Shown: positions 47,767-60,175, counted from the first letter of the stretch. The stretch: 64,000 nt of DNA from Moniliophthora roreri (GCA_001466705.2 LATX02000200.1:1550001-1614000), one strand, 5' to 3'. Numbers and translations are program-made. The notes: generated by a model not told the origin, from the sequence alone.

Positions 47767-50700
47767 ATGACTGCTCTGCTGCGGTGTTTTCTCGCTCTCG
47801 GGCTACTGACCTTCGCCCACGCTCAGAGTGCCGGTTCGAGGGGAACGTTTCACAACCCAAAGACTGGAGTGAAATGGCGTTACTGGATTCAGGATGGTTC
47901 GGCCGACCTCGATGTTCTTCGTTCAGATGTTGCAGAGATGGCAAATGTTGGATCTTCTGGGTTTGAAATCTTGAGGTTCGTGTGCAAACTCCACTGTTCT
48001 GTGGCACTCCTAAGTAAGTCACCTTTAGCTATCAATCGTATGGTTCTGCCTTTGGCCCAATTCTTCTCGATCCGACAGACGTTGCATTTGGCTCGAACCG
48101 CTTTGTGAATATGACTGCAACACTCATTCAGGCCGCAAAGCAGCACAATCTCACCATTGACTTCACTCTAGGGCCTAACCAAGGTGCAGGAGTTCCGGTC
48201 AAGCCAGATGAGGTAGATCAGGAAGGAATGCTTACCGAGTTGGTGTTCGGTTCACACTTCCTACAACCAGGGCAGTCGTTTGACGGTCCTTTGCCTCCGC
48301 CCACTGTTCCATGTGTTTCCATTTACGGATCGGGCCAAACTTGCACTGCCAACATCACGCAGAACTTTCTCGTTGCAGTAGTGGGTGCACAGCTGGCAAA
48401 AGGTGCAAGCACGTCCGCGCGCAGAGTCTCTCTGGACTTTAGTACAGTTGTAGACCTCACTGATGAGGTCCAAGGATCAGGGAATATGTCTTCTATCTCG
48501 TGGACACCCTCTGGAAATGGCACAAATGTTATATTGGCTTTTTATTACCGTCGGAACGGGTATCAGGAGGCTGCAGGAGGTTTCAATGGCACCCAAGATG
48601 ATGAGCCGGGCTCTTGGGGCTCCTTTGTTATAGATCATCTCTCACCAAAGGGTGTCAACATCTCGTCCAGCTTCATTCAACGCAACATCTTGTCACAGGC
48701 CAATATCAGAGAGATGCTTTCAGAGCCTGGTGTTGGCAAATACATCTGGGAGGACAGTATGGAGTTCCGTACCCAGGTGTTGTGGACGGATGCCTTCTCC
48801 CAACGCTTCGAGGAGCGTCACAGATACCGTGTTGGCCAAGTGCTACCAATCTTACACGGGCTTGTTCCAGGCAGTGCGTGTTTCCTGTCTTTTGCATCGG
48901 GGAGCAAAGTTTGACGTTCATTTTTACAGGCCCAGCATTTGATGCTGTTCGTGCTGTGAACCAGACCTTTGATTACGGGACATCATTCAACTCGTACGCG
49001 TTCGCGGAGGATTATCGAGATACCCTGGTTAGCCCACATAAATGATTTGTTTGTACGATCTGCTGATACCATTGCAGTCGTCGCTCTACAAAGATTATAT
49101 GACCACGTTCAATGAATGGGCCCATTCCATCGGTCTTCAGTACTCCAACCAACCGGCGTATAATTTCCAAATAGATGTTGCAGCAAGCGCTGCCGTTCCG
49201 GATGCCCCAGAGATTGAGTCGTTGAGCCTTCCTTCTATAGACGAAGCGCGTCAACTTTCTGGTGGTGTCCACCTGGGGAACCGTTCAATCTTTTCCAGCG
49301 AAACTGCTGCACGGCCAGGTCTTGCTTTGTCACTACCCATGTCAATGCTGCTCGAAGATAGCAAACTTCAGTTTGCTGGCCACGTCAGTTCCATCGCTCG
49401 TGTCCTAGCCTTTGGTTGCTTATTATCCCGATTCTTTGATCAGGTCAACCTAATCATGCTTCATGGGTACGCGTACAGTGGTCCGTATCCTGAGACAACC
49501 TGGCCCGGTTTTTGCACTTTCTCGTGAGCTAAACTCGTTCCCATTACCCCCTCATCTGATCTGGGATCTCTTAGGTATCAATATGCTGATATGCATGGCC
49601 CAAAAATGCCTGGTTGGACCCACTACAAGGGATATCTTGATTTCCTTGCCAGGAATCAATACATTCTTCAGTCCGGCGTTCCAAAAGTGGATGTTGCCCT
49701 GTATCGTAAGGGATACGATACAGTGAAGGATCAATCACTATTCCCTAGCACATCGCTTATCGAAGCTGGATATACATATGAGTATGTCAGTCCCGAAAAC
49801 TTCAATCTTCCCGGTGTCGTCGTAGAGGATGGCCGACTTGCATCAGGTGGTCCAGCATACAAGGCTTTGGTACTTAACCGGGTCCAGAACATCACTATCG
49901 ACGGCGCACAACATCTCATTGATTTTGCAAACGACGGACTACCTGTTGTCATAGCAGGTGGTATACCAAACGGTATCCCTGGATTTGACGCTGATGGGAC
50001 TAAGAGCAGCCAAGCACAGGCATTGATGCAACAGTTGACGACTCTGCCGACAGTGAAGGTCGTTCAGGATGAGGATGCTGTACCCGGTGCACTGTTATCC
50101 CTGGGTGTCAATCCCGCAGCTAGCATTGCCCCTCCTGTGTCAACGTTATATACTGTTAGGCGCGACGAAGCTTCGGGCGCCAGTACCACCAGTCACCTCT
50201 TCCTCTTCAATCAGGGCAACGACGTTATAAATGGGACCCTGACTCTGAACCTAGGGTTCCAAGGTACACCGTTTACCTTGGACGCCTGGAGCGGCACAGT
50301 CAACCCTATATTCATTTGGGACAGTTCTCCAGGGTCCATCTCCATTTCCGGGTTCTCACTTGCAGAGAAAGAAACCGCTCTAATCACTGTCACTTCTGAA
50401 AGCGAGTTCGAAGGCGTATCCTCGCCAGTCGTGCATGTATCAAACGCGGACTCTGAGGTCTTTGCAGGTGCCTCAACTCGTGGTTCCATCGAATTGCGCT
50501 CGACAACAGAAGGAAGCAAGAAAGTCACTTTTTCAACCGGAGATACTCAGACTATTAAGTTTTCGCTGGAAGGCGAGACTGTCCGTGAATTGACGGGTTG
50601 GCAGCTGAACATCACAAAGTGGACGCCTCCAGAGGACCTCAGCCAAATCCCATCCGTTCTCGTACCCGAGCCCGCAATTAATCTTACCCAAGGACTCGTT

Positions 50701-51149
50701 CCCTGGAACCGGCTCAGGGGCCACGAGAATACATCGGGACTCGGGACCTATATTACTACCTTCGAATGGAGCCACGCTATAGACAGTAATGTTGGAGTTC
50801 AACTAGATTTTGGGGTTGTTGTACACACTCTGAAGGCATGGTTGAATGGCATAGAACTACCGACTGCCGATCCGACACACCCGGTAGTGGATATCTCGAA
50901 TTTGGTACAAGAAGGATCGAATACGCTACGAGTTGATGCGGCGAGTACTCTACTGAATGTTGTCAACTCTGTAAGTTGGCACTTTTTATAATAGGCATCG
51001 TAATTAATCTTCGATTATCACAGGTCCCTGGAATCACTTCGCTGGGTGTACCACGGTTCTCAATATTCCAAAGAAATCAGCAGTACGGGTTAGTTGTACC
51101 CGTTCGACTCATTCCATATAGTCGTGTGACTATGGAACAAGGCTTGTAA
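47767..51149 (+). CDS. secreted glycoside hydrolase, GH106-like (alpha-L-rhamnosidase type), copy A
   Basis: Seven exons (47767-47975, 48029-48873, 48930-49027, 49078-49383, 49444-49523, 49575-50970, 51024-51149) splice into 1019 residues. A signal peptide is clear (MTALLRCFLALGLLTFAHAQ). The catalytic part begins VKWRYWIQDGSADLDVLRSD with VAEMANVGSSGFEIL. It continues with IDFTLGPNQGAGVPV, KYIWEDSMEFRTQVLWTDAF, WAHSIGLQYSNQPAYNFQID, IMLHGYAYSG and MHGPKMPGWTHYKGYLDFLA. C-terminal beta-sandwich modules end with LKAWLNGIELPTADPTHPVV. Length and layout fit GH106-type enzymes, which cut alpha-L-rhamnose from pectins or glycosides. The family call is from memory of such sequences and the activity is inferred. 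A tandem paralogue follows. Confidence 0.75.
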
Positions 51150-52248
51150 GCGTAGTCATGGTGATTATGTTAAGTAGCGTAGTAGCGTGTTGGTCCAAAA
51201 ACCTTTCCTTTTCCCTGACTATTGTACACTCGAATTTGTCTTTGCTAGTCTTCAAACATTCGAAATAAATCAGTCGGATGTCCCTCAGGATTGCGGTACA
51301 CCAGGAAACCACTGGCTGCGGTCCGGGCTGAGCTTCCTCCATTCGCTCTAACTTCCACCTATGTGACGCTTCTCTATCCTTCTCTTTCTTTCATGTGAAC
51401 AACTTGAAGGGGGTTTCTCTTCGTCAAATCGGACTCAGAGGTGCTGAATTTGGAGGCCCTACCAGTGGATGTACGAAAAGCATTGCTGCACTGGCAAGTT
51501 CTAATCTTCACAGTGCTATCTTTCTAGAAACTCACTTTCACACTCTAGTCATTCTTTGGCACTTACAAACCATTTACTAATGACGCACAACGACTCAAGC
51601 TAAACGACAAACCTATGGTCCTATGAATACTATTCTGATTACTTAGATACGTACAGTACATACCTCGTGACGCTCTCACTTTGTCTCTTATTGTATGGAT
51701 GCTGGGAGCAGGATCAAGATCTGACACAAAAACAACCCAGGACTTGCCCAAAAAGGGAACTTTTGTGCAAAATTTTTAGAAAGTCACAGATGGGGCAACA
51801 AATTGTCGAAAAGAGAATTTCATTTCTCTCAGTCAGGTCACACCCTCTGCCGACCGCGAACTGCTCGTAGAGGTATTCAATCCAGTGCCAGCGCTCGGAC
51901 AGGTATGAAGCGGACCATTGGCTACCTAAGTTGGCCTAGGGCCAGTCCCGGGATCTGTACTTCTTGACATTGACGTCTATCAACGCTCGTACGACGTTAC
52001 GGTTTCGGTTTCGGTTGAATTCGGTCGCGTCAAATCTCTCGCTTTCGCATCATCATGTGGGGTACCCAGAAACGAAGACATGATTCAACTTGGTAAGAAT
52101 TGCTTCTCAGTTTCACAGTTGTACGATCATCTGAATAGATACTGCGGTTCTTCGCTACAGCTTCGAGAATTGATGTTGCTGTGCGTTGCATATAAATACT
52201 GTACAAGATTCCGGAGAGCCCTCTCAGCTTCAAACCCTATTAGTTAAG
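51150..52248. other. intergenic region between the two GH106-like genes
   Basis: About 1.1 kb with no convincing coding frame. It includes the promoter of copy B. Little similarity to the upstream region of copy A is apparent except near the TATA box and start. Confidence 0.45.
52191..52196 (+). promoter_or_regulatory. TATA box of second GH106-like gene
   Basis: TATAAA in TTGCATATAAATACTG, 58 bases before the start codon and placed as in copy A. Confidence 0.6.
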
Positions 52249-55200
52249 ATGACCGCCCTGCTGCGGTCCCTTCTCGCTCTTGCTTTACCAGCCTTCACTC
52301 TCGCTCAGAATATCATTTCAAAAGGCACGTTTGCCAGTCCGAAGACTGGAGTAAAATGGCGCTACTGGATTCAGGACGCTTCAGCCGATCTCGATGTTCT
52401 TCGTTCAGATGTTGCAGAGATGGCAAAGGTCGGGTCTTCTGGGTTCGAGCTTCTTAGGTTAGCGAACAGTATAGCTCGCCCCGTTCAATAAAGTTCTCAT
52501 ATCATTTACTCTAGTTATCAGTCGTACGGTTCCGTCATTGGTCCAGTCATCCTCGATCCTACGGACGTCGCTTTTGGCTCAGATCGTTTTGTGAATGTGA
52601 CTGCGACACTCGTTCAGGCCGCAAAGCAACACAATCTCACCATCGACTTCACTTTAGGGCCCAACCAAGGTGCAGGAGTTCCGGTTAAGCCAGACGAAGT
52701 AGACCAGGAGGGTATGCTCACCGAATTGGTATTTGGCTCCCGCTTTTTACAATCAGGAGAATCATTCGATGGCCCTTTGCCTGCTCCCACCATTGTTCCA
52801 TGTATTCCCGTCCTTGGAGGAGCGAGCGAAATCTGCACCGCCCATACCACACAGAAGTATTTAGTGGGGATCATAGGTGCACGCCTGGCTGAAGGTGCAA
52901 ACATATCATCGCACAGAGTGTCTCTCGACTTTAGTACAGTTGTAGACCTTACAGACGAGGTACGGGGGTCAGGGAATATGTCTGCTATTTCATGGACACC
53001 CATTGGAAACGGTACGAGTGTCTTACTGGCTTTCTATTACCGTCGGAATGGATATCCAGAGGCTGTGGGAGGCTTCAATGGTGCCCAAGATGATAAACCA
53101 GGCTCTTGGGGCTCCTTTGTTATAGACCATCTTTCACCAAAAGGTGTCAATATCTCTTCCAGTTTCATCCAGCGTAACGTCTTGTCACGCGCCGATATCG
53201 GAGAGATGCTTTCAGAGCCCGGTGTTGGCAAATACATGTGGGAGGACAGTATGGAGTTTTTGACACAGGTATTGTGGACAGATACCTTCTCCCAACGCTT
53301 CGAGGAGCGTCACGGATACCGCGTTGGTCGAGTACTACCAGTCTTACACGGACTTGTACCAGGAAGTACGTCGGTTGGCTATCATTCATTAGGGAGCAAA
53401 GTTTGACATTCACTCTTCAGGTCCAGCGTTTAACACTGCTCCTTTCCTAAACCAAACCTTTGACTACGGTACCTCATCCAACTCGTACGCGTTTGTGGAG
53501 GATTATCGAGATACCTTGGTTAGCCCAGATCTTAACTGGGTTAAACGGTCTGCTGATATCAACTGCAGTCCTCGCTCTATAGAGACTACATAGCCGCATT
53601 CAACGAATGGGCCCACTCCATCGGCCTTCAATATTCCAACCAACCAGCATATAATTTCCAAATAGATGTTGCAGCCAGCGCCGCCATTCCTGATGTCCCA
53701 GAGATCGAGTCATTGGGGCTTCCCAATATAGATGAAGCGCGCCAACTTTCCGGTGGCGTTCACTTGGGGAATCGGTCAATCTTTTCCAGCGAAACTGCTG
53801 CACGACCAGGTCTTGCTGTGTCAATACCCATGTCAAAGCTACTCGAAGATAGTAAACTTCAGTTTGCTGGTCACGTCAGTTCTAACGCTCATGTCTTGGC
53901 CTTCGGTTGCTTACTACTCAATCTTCGATCAGGTCAACCTAATAATGCTTCATGGGTACGCGTACAGTGGACCATATCCAGGAACAACTTGGCCTGGTTT
54001 TTGCACTTTTGCGTAAGCTGAACTTGCACCCATGATATGCTCGTCTGACCTATATCTCCTAGGTATCTCTTTGCCGACATGCATGGCCCAAAAATGCCTG
54101 GTTGGACCCACTACAAGGGATACCTTGATTTCCTTGCAAGGAATCAGTATATCCTTCAGTCAGGTGTTCCAAAAGTGGATGTTGCCCTGTATCGTAAGGG
54201 ATACGATACAGTGAAGGATCAATCACTATTCCCTAGTACATCGCTTATCGAAGCTGGATATACATATGAGTATGTCAGTCCCGAAAACTTCAATCTCCCC
54301 GGTGTCGTCGTAGAGGATGGCCGACTTGCATTAGGTGGTCCAGCATACAAGGCTTTGGTACTTAACCGGGTCCAGAACATCACTATCGACGGCGCACAAC
54401 ATCTCATTGATTTTGCAAACGACGGACTACCTGTTGTCATAGCAGGTGGTATACCAAACGGTATCCCTGGATTTGACGCTGATGGGACTAAGAGCAGCCA
54501 AGCACAGGCATTGATGCAACAGTTGACGACTCTGCCGACAGTGAAGGTCGTTCAGGATGAGGATGCTGTACCCGGCGCGTTGTCATCCCTGGGTGTCCGT
54601 CCTGTAGCAGGTATTGAACCTTCTGTATCTACGCTGTATACTGTTAGGCGCGACGAAGCTTCGAACGCCGGTATTACTAGTCACTTCTTCTTCTTCAATC
54701 AAGCCAACAACTCGATTGATGGTACTCTGACTCTTAACATAGGGTTCCAAGGTCTGCCATATACTCTGGATGCCTGGAGCGGCACAGTCAGTCCTATATT
54801 CATCTGGGACAGTCCTTCTCCAGAGATCATCTCCATTCCCGGGTTCTCACTCGCGGCGAACGAAACCGCTCTAATCACTATCACTTCTGAAAGCGAGTTC
54901 GAAGGCGTATCCTCGCCAGTCGTGCATGTATCAAACGCGGACTCTGAGGTCTTTGCAGGTGCCTCAACTCGTGGTTCCATCGAATTGCGCTCGACAACAG
55001 AAGGAAGCAAGAAAGTCACTTTTTCAACCGGAGATACTCAGATTATTAAGTTTTCGCTGGAAGGCGAGACTGTCCGTGAATTGACGGGTTGGCAGCTGAA
55101 CATCACAAAGTGGACGCCTCCAGAGGACCTCAGCCAAATCCCATCCGTTCTCGTACCCGAGCCCGCAATTAATCTTACCCAGGGGCTCATTCCCTGGGAT

Positions 55201-55658
55201 CAGCTCGAGGGGCACAAGAATACATCGGGACTCGGGACCTATATTACTACCTTCGAATGGAGCCACGCTATAGACAGTAATGTTGGAGTTCAACTAGATT
55301 TTGGGGTTGTTGTACACACTCTGAAGGCATGGTTGAATGGCATAGAACTACCGACTGCCGATCCGACACACCCGGTAGTGGATATCTCGAATTTGGTACA
55401 AGAAGGATCGAATACGCTACGAGTTGATGCGGCGAGTGCTCTACTGAATGTTGTCAACTCTGTAAGTCAGCATTCATTCCCATATTTATTACGATTAATT
55501 ATCAACTATCACAGGTACCACTTGTTAGTTCCCTGGCTATACCTCGGGACTTGGTATTGCAATCACAGGGAGGCATTCCTGAAAATCAACAGTACGGGTT
55601 GATTACTCCGGTTCGACTCATTCCGTATGGACGTATGACCATGAAACAACACTTGTAA
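52249..55658 (+). CDS. secreted glycoside hydrolase, GH106-like, copy B
   Basis: The same exon layout as copy A, with a signal peptide (MTALLRSLLALALPAFTLAQ). Exons restore SYQSYGSVIGPVILDPTDVA, IDFTLGPNQGAGVPV, KYMWEDSMEFLTQVLWTDTF, WAHSIGLQYSNQPAYNFQID, ADMHGPKMPGWTHYKGYLDF and the C-terminal LKAWLNGIELPTADP. The end differs from copy A (VPLVSSLAIPRDLVLQSQGG before ENQQYGLITPVRLIPYGR). The N-terminal half has clearly diverged from copy A, while long tracts of the 3' half are almost identical in DNA. Both copies look functional: splice sites and phases are kept and no internal stop occurs. Secreted, plant cell-wall or glycoside degradation is the likely role. Confidence 0.75.
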
Positions 55659-55759
55659 TTTGTAACCAACCAAATCGTAGCGGTCTGCGAAGATGTATCA
55701 GCCTACTGATCAAGAAAAATTTTTCCCGAAGTTATTGTACATTTGAACTCTCTTATCGG

Positions 55760-56804
55760 TCATTCCACATCACCGACTGGTTCTGCTTTTCCTGGACTAC
55801 CAGCCGCTCTCCAAGCTGCTAAAATAAGACTGACGACATCTTCAACGCCTTCGCCTTTTCGGACTGAGGTGAAGATTGTTGGTCCGTCTCCACGCATGAG
55901 CTTCGCATCACGATCCATGACTTCCAGTGAGGCGCCGACATGTGGTGCAAGGTCGGTCTGAAGAACATCTTTTCAGCTGAGCCGAATTCGCACAAAATAA
56001 CAGATCCAGACCTTATTAATGACGAGGAGGTCAGAATGCGTGATTCCAGGTCCGCCTTTTCGAGGAATTTTATCGCCTCCAGAGACATCGATGACATAGA
56101 TAATATAGTCTGCCAGCTCTCTTGAGTAGTTTGCAGCCAGGTTGTCACCACCACTCTCGACGAATAGCAGTTGGCAATCATACTTGGCTTGTAAGGTTTC
56201 GAGTGCTCCCATGTTCGCAGAGATATCTTCACGTATAGCAGCGTGAGGACATCCTCCTGTTTCGATGGCAAGAATTCGGTAGTCAGGAAGAGCCTTGTTC
56301 TTGATGAGGAATTCTTGGTCTTCGCGAGTGAAGATGTCGTTCGTAACGGTAGCTATCGGGTATTTAATAACGAGAGACGCGCCCGCAAATCATCATGTTC
56401 ATTTACCGATATTATATTCCTTCCGTAGCCTTTGACAGAGAGCAAGGGTCAAGGCTGTTTTTCCGGATCCAACAGGTCTATGCCAAACATATGAGCGATT
56501 CCATCGCATAATGGAAAGACTGAGGATCGCGTACCCTCCAATCCCAATTGTGAACCCCCTCTCCTTGAAATTTCTGCCAGAAAGATCGGGCATTTCGCGC
56601 TCCGAGTATTTACCTGGTCAAGAATAGAATCGGCTCAGTCAAAGACATATATAAGGAAATTCGCAACGCACCAGCATCAGTATAGTGCTCATGTGTATGA
56701 CCGTGATCTCCGTGATCATGAGAATGGGACTGGCCTCCTTCGTGTGCATGTGTGGCTGGAGTCGAGCTCGAAGAAGACAGGTTGTTAATGAAAGGGACGT
56801 TCAT
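55760..56804 (-). CDS. ureG: UreG, urease accessory GTPase
   Basis: Five or more exons on the minus strand. UreG is the nickel-delivering GTPase that matures urease together with UreD and UreF. The start [14 protein letters not shown] leads into the His-rich nickel-binding N-terminus typical of eukaryotic UreG ([20 protein letters not shown]). The P-loop [18 protein letters not shown] follows, then [79 protein letters not shown] with the NKTD base-recognition motif formed across an intron, and [10 protein letters not shown] at the C-terminus. An in-frame ATG at 56888 would add 28 residues; I prefer 56804. A dispersed repeat starts about 120 bases upstream. Confidence 0.93.
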
Positions 56805-56922
56805 GGTACTGACACGGTTGGAAGTAGATGCCAGAGATGCGTCCGGGGTGCGTCTATGATTTATCGCAGCAATACGGCCCGGGAACATGGCTCATCCTTG
56901 CGCTCCCGCTACCGGCATCAGG

Positions 56923-57281
56923 GGGGAGGCGGGCCGTGGTTCCGGAACACCGGGACGGTTGGTTGGTTGCCTGATGGCCGGCTTACAAAATTTTTGGTGC
57001 CTTGAAGGTCAGACAGCTTTCAGCAACTGGAGTCGTATTTCTGACCTTCTTGTGATAAAACAACTCATATCTAACACTACGCACTCTTTTTATTGCTATT
57101 CCAGGTCAATTTGCTGCCAGTAATGATTCCATAGTACCCAATAAGTGCATGGGGTGTTTAAAGGTTGCTAGATTGTACTGTTGCACTGAATCCTCCTTAT
57201 TACACATCCTATAGCACCCAAAAAAAATGAACTACACCTTTTCAATGACATTCTGACCTGAATTTTGCTACTGCCCACATA
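56923..57281. repeat. 360-base dispersed repeat, copy 1
   Basis: Begins GGGGAGGCGGGCCGTGGTTC and ends CTACTGCCCACATA. It matches 58951-59310 almost base for base over the whole length, in the same orientation. It includes GACGGTTGGTTGGTTGCCTG. Not coding. It lies just upstream of ureG. Confidence 0.85.
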
Positions 57282-57284
57282 TTT

Positions 57285-57731
57285 TGTTACATTACTTGTG
57301 CAGCAGTGACAACAACTTAACACTTGCTTAGATAAAGTGAAATGTCAAGTTCAAAGGTTCAAGTTCAAGTTTGTCAAGTTTGTTTGTTGACTAGACACAA
57401 GTTGATTTAACTAGGTCAAGCTGAGGAGCTTAGACCCAGTATTATCCTACTTAAATACAGGCCTTGTACCTAGCTGTTTATACACAGAGAACATTATAGA
57501 ATGTCTAGAAGATATATGTTTTGTAAGCAGTGGAAGGTGATAGAAAGAGAAGGAATAGTGATGTCATAGGGTGAGTAATACAAGGAAGTTCATAGAATGT
57601 TGAAGAATAATTAGTAAAGTGGATATTGAAAAGGGAACAGGGGAGGTGTAGATGTCCAGATGTCAAGAGGAAGCATAGGATAGGTGTTAAGGAAAAGGAA
57701 TAGGTGCTAAGTAAATAGAAAAACTGTAACA
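57285..57731 (-). mobile_element. LTR A of a minus-strand retroelement
   Basis: About 447 bases with TGTTAC...GTAACA ends. On the minus strand it is preceded by the purine-rich tract GACAGGAGGTAA, as expected for the polypurine primer of a 3' LTR. It shares blocks with LTR B: GACAACAACTTAACAC-like, GTTGATTTAAC, and AGGTCAAGCTGAGGAGCTTA. Confidence 0.7.
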
Positions 57732-58037
57732 TTACCTCCTGTCTATGCACAAGCTTCCATGCTTGGTGCTATGTACAGTGGGTGCTAGTCCTGCATTGTC
57801 TGTGGGTGGAATGTCAGTATACTCGGTACTCCATCTGGTTCTTTGTCATCATCCTCAAGATTCTCCATTGCTATAGAGTTCATTGTCATAGTTAAGGTAA
57901 TCGAGATCATCCTCATTAGTTGGAGAACTGTGGGGATAGTTTGGTCCTGAAGTTCAACTAGACCTTTGTCGTTGATGGCAGTGTTGAGATAGATGCCCAG
58001 CTACAAACATTCTGCATACCTCACAATAGTAGTCTCT
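57732..58037 (-). pseudogene. truncated copy of retroelement-associated gene
   Basis: On the minus strand this encodes a decayed relative of the gene at 60247-60651: LGIYLNTAINDKGLVELQDQ corresponds to LGIYLETAVTNKGLVELQDQ there. It has a stop codon just before LGIYL and is cut at its 5' end by the ATTATAATG element. Confidence 0.65.
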
Positions 58038-58320
58038 CATCAGCGAAATGGACACCTAAATATATTGGAATAAAATGAGTGAAATACATTATAATGGCCA
58101 AAATACATTATAATCATTACGGCGTATTTTAATGTAATATAATTGTTGTTCCTTTATTTTAATGGATTAAAATGAACCAAAATGGTTATAATGTATTCTG
58201 GCTATTATAATATATTCTGGCTATTATAATATATTTTGGCCATTATAATGTATTATGGCTGTTATAATGTATTTTGGCTATTATAATGTATTTTGGCCAT
58301 TATAATGTATTTCGCCATCA
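58038..58320. mobile_element. ATTATAATG-repeat TIR element, second copy
   Basis: Starts CATCAGCGAAATGGACACCT, the same end as the element at 31553-32296. It then consists of tandem imperfect units of ATTATAATGTATTTTGGCC on alternating strands and ends with ATTTCGCCATCA. The tRNA-like centre of the other copy is missing. It sits inside the truncated retroelement gene. Confidence 0.75.
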
Positions 58321-58590
58321 AGATCCCAGTGACCCTGTCACCAGACCCGGCCACATCACATTCAGACATATATAGAAACCAGTTAACACATTGAATAATC
58401 TTGATCATACTACAAACATGATTGTACATCCATCCTATATGTATCCTGCATTATTACCAGTCCGGTATCCCTCTACAAGTAGCAATACAGCAAACTCTAA
58501 ACACGAATACGTAGCATAAGAGTCCAAACACAAGTATGCAGCATAAGGGTCTAAATACAAGTAGTATTATAGCAGAAGTCCAAAAACGAN

Positions 58591-58819
58591 GCCGACACTC
58601 GGGAAACGATTTGGTGGTGAACATGGAGCCGAGGCATTAGAGGTGAGCAGGTGGGGAATGGCTGCAGTAAAGGACATCACATTGCTCAATGATGGTTTTG
58701 GGATCGTGCGGAATGGGGAGGAGTTTGATGTGCTGATGGACCACCACGTCAAGGAGTGCGAAGAATTCGGGCTCCCTGGATGGGAGTATTGCTTCATCAC
58801 TGCTCGGAAGCCCATATGA
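58591..58819 (+). pseudogene. C-terminal fragment of a methyltransferase-like protein
   Basis: Directly after the N at 58590 an open frame of 75 codons runs to a TGA at 58817-58819. It reads SRWGMAAVKDITLLNDGFG, then EEFDVLMDHHVKECEEFGLP and WEYCFITARKPI. The ending resembles the last strand of fungal SAM-dependent methyltransferases. Codon use is richer in G and C than the AT-rich surroundings. The upstream part is missing at the contig gap, so it may be the end of a real gene or a captured fragment. Confidence 0.45.
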
Positions 58820-58950
58820 AAGATATGCGCATCAGCCTGAAGCTCCCCACGACAGAAGAAGTTGCGAATAAGTTATGATAATACTCGATAAATACATGTG
58901 TTGCACTGATCGTTTATAAGAGCAGGATGACCAGCATGAACTATTCCAGT

Positions 58951-59310
58951 GGGGAGGCGGGCCGTGGTTCCGGAACACCGGGACGGTTGGTTGGTTGCCT
59001 GATGGCCGGCTTAAAAAATTTTTGGTGCCTTGAAGGTCAGACAGCTTTCAGCAACTGGAGTCATATTTCTGACCTTCTTGTGGTAAAACAACTCATATCT
59101 AACACTACGCACTCTTTTTATTGCTATTCCAGGTCAATTTGTTGCCAGTAATGATTCTATAGTACCCAATGAGTGCACAGAGTGTTTAAAGGTTGCTAGA
59201 TTGTACTATTCCACTGAACGCTCCTTATTACACAACCTATAGCACCCAGAAAAAAATGAACTACACCTTTTCAGTGACATCCTGACCTGAATTTTGCTAC
59301 TGCCCACATA
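58951..59310. repeat. 360-base dispersed repeat, copy 2
   Basis: Near-identical to 56923-57281 and in the same orientation. Beyond its right end the sequence differs (GTTGCTGCTTTGGAGC instead of the LTR), so the repeat unit is defined on both sides. Confidence 0.85.
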
Positions 59311-59749
59311 GTTGCTGCTTTGGAGCTTAGGTATCTGAAACAACTTGCTTATCCTCTCAAAATGAAAGCTCAATTGTGGTCGAAATCATGTTTTTTGGTC
59401 TCTGGTGTACACTGTGGGCATTATCAAGGCATTATGCTGAACATAGTCAATGAAGGACTAGTGCTTGTCCAGTGCTTTCTTCTTTCTATCTTCCAGAAGT
59501 GATGATGTCATGAGAATAACCTTCCATATATAGTAGGTAGTGGTTGGTTGGTTTGCCAGGACAGCTGTTAAAAAAAAATTCAACCCTATGTCTTAAAAAT
59601 TTTTTTTCCCTCCCTTCTGTATCATATACAACATCCAAATCATAAGATTGTTACAGTATTATATGTAAAGGATGCTCTAAATAAGATATGGGATGTGGGC
59701 CCCTGGCATACATAGTCACAATTCTGACTGGCTCTGAGAGGAGCTATTA

Positions 59750-60175
59750 TGTTACTTGCATAGCAATGACAACAACTCAACACTACTAAGCAAAGTAATG
59801 TCAAGTTCATAAGATTCAAGTTTAAGTTTGCTCAGTTGCAACTGAGGTTCAGATGGTTCAGTCGTTGGCTAGACACAAAGTTGATTTAACCAGGTCAAGC
59901 TGAGGAGCTTAGACCTAGTTCTATGTACTTAAATACAATTGTTGTATCTACTTGTTTAGAGAGAGAATGTTATAGAACAGTGAAGAATGAGTAATTAAAT
60001 AAGCAAATGGAAAGCAGTAGAAGTTGATGGAACTGAATGAGTAAGCATGGAAAAGGATGGAATGTTGTAGAAGTACAAGTATAAAGGATACTGAAAAGGA
60101 AACTAGGAATATGGATATGTCTAGATGTAAACGAAAAGCATAGTATGAGTGTCTATATCTAGAGAAAATGTAACA
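59750..60175 (-). mobile_element. LTR B of a minus-strand retroelement
   Basis: About 426 bases ending TGTAACA, related to LTR A. On the minus strand the sequence just before it is AGTGAGGGGGTAA, a good polypurine tract. The retroelement-associated gene lies immediately upstream in that orientation. Confidence 0.7.
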
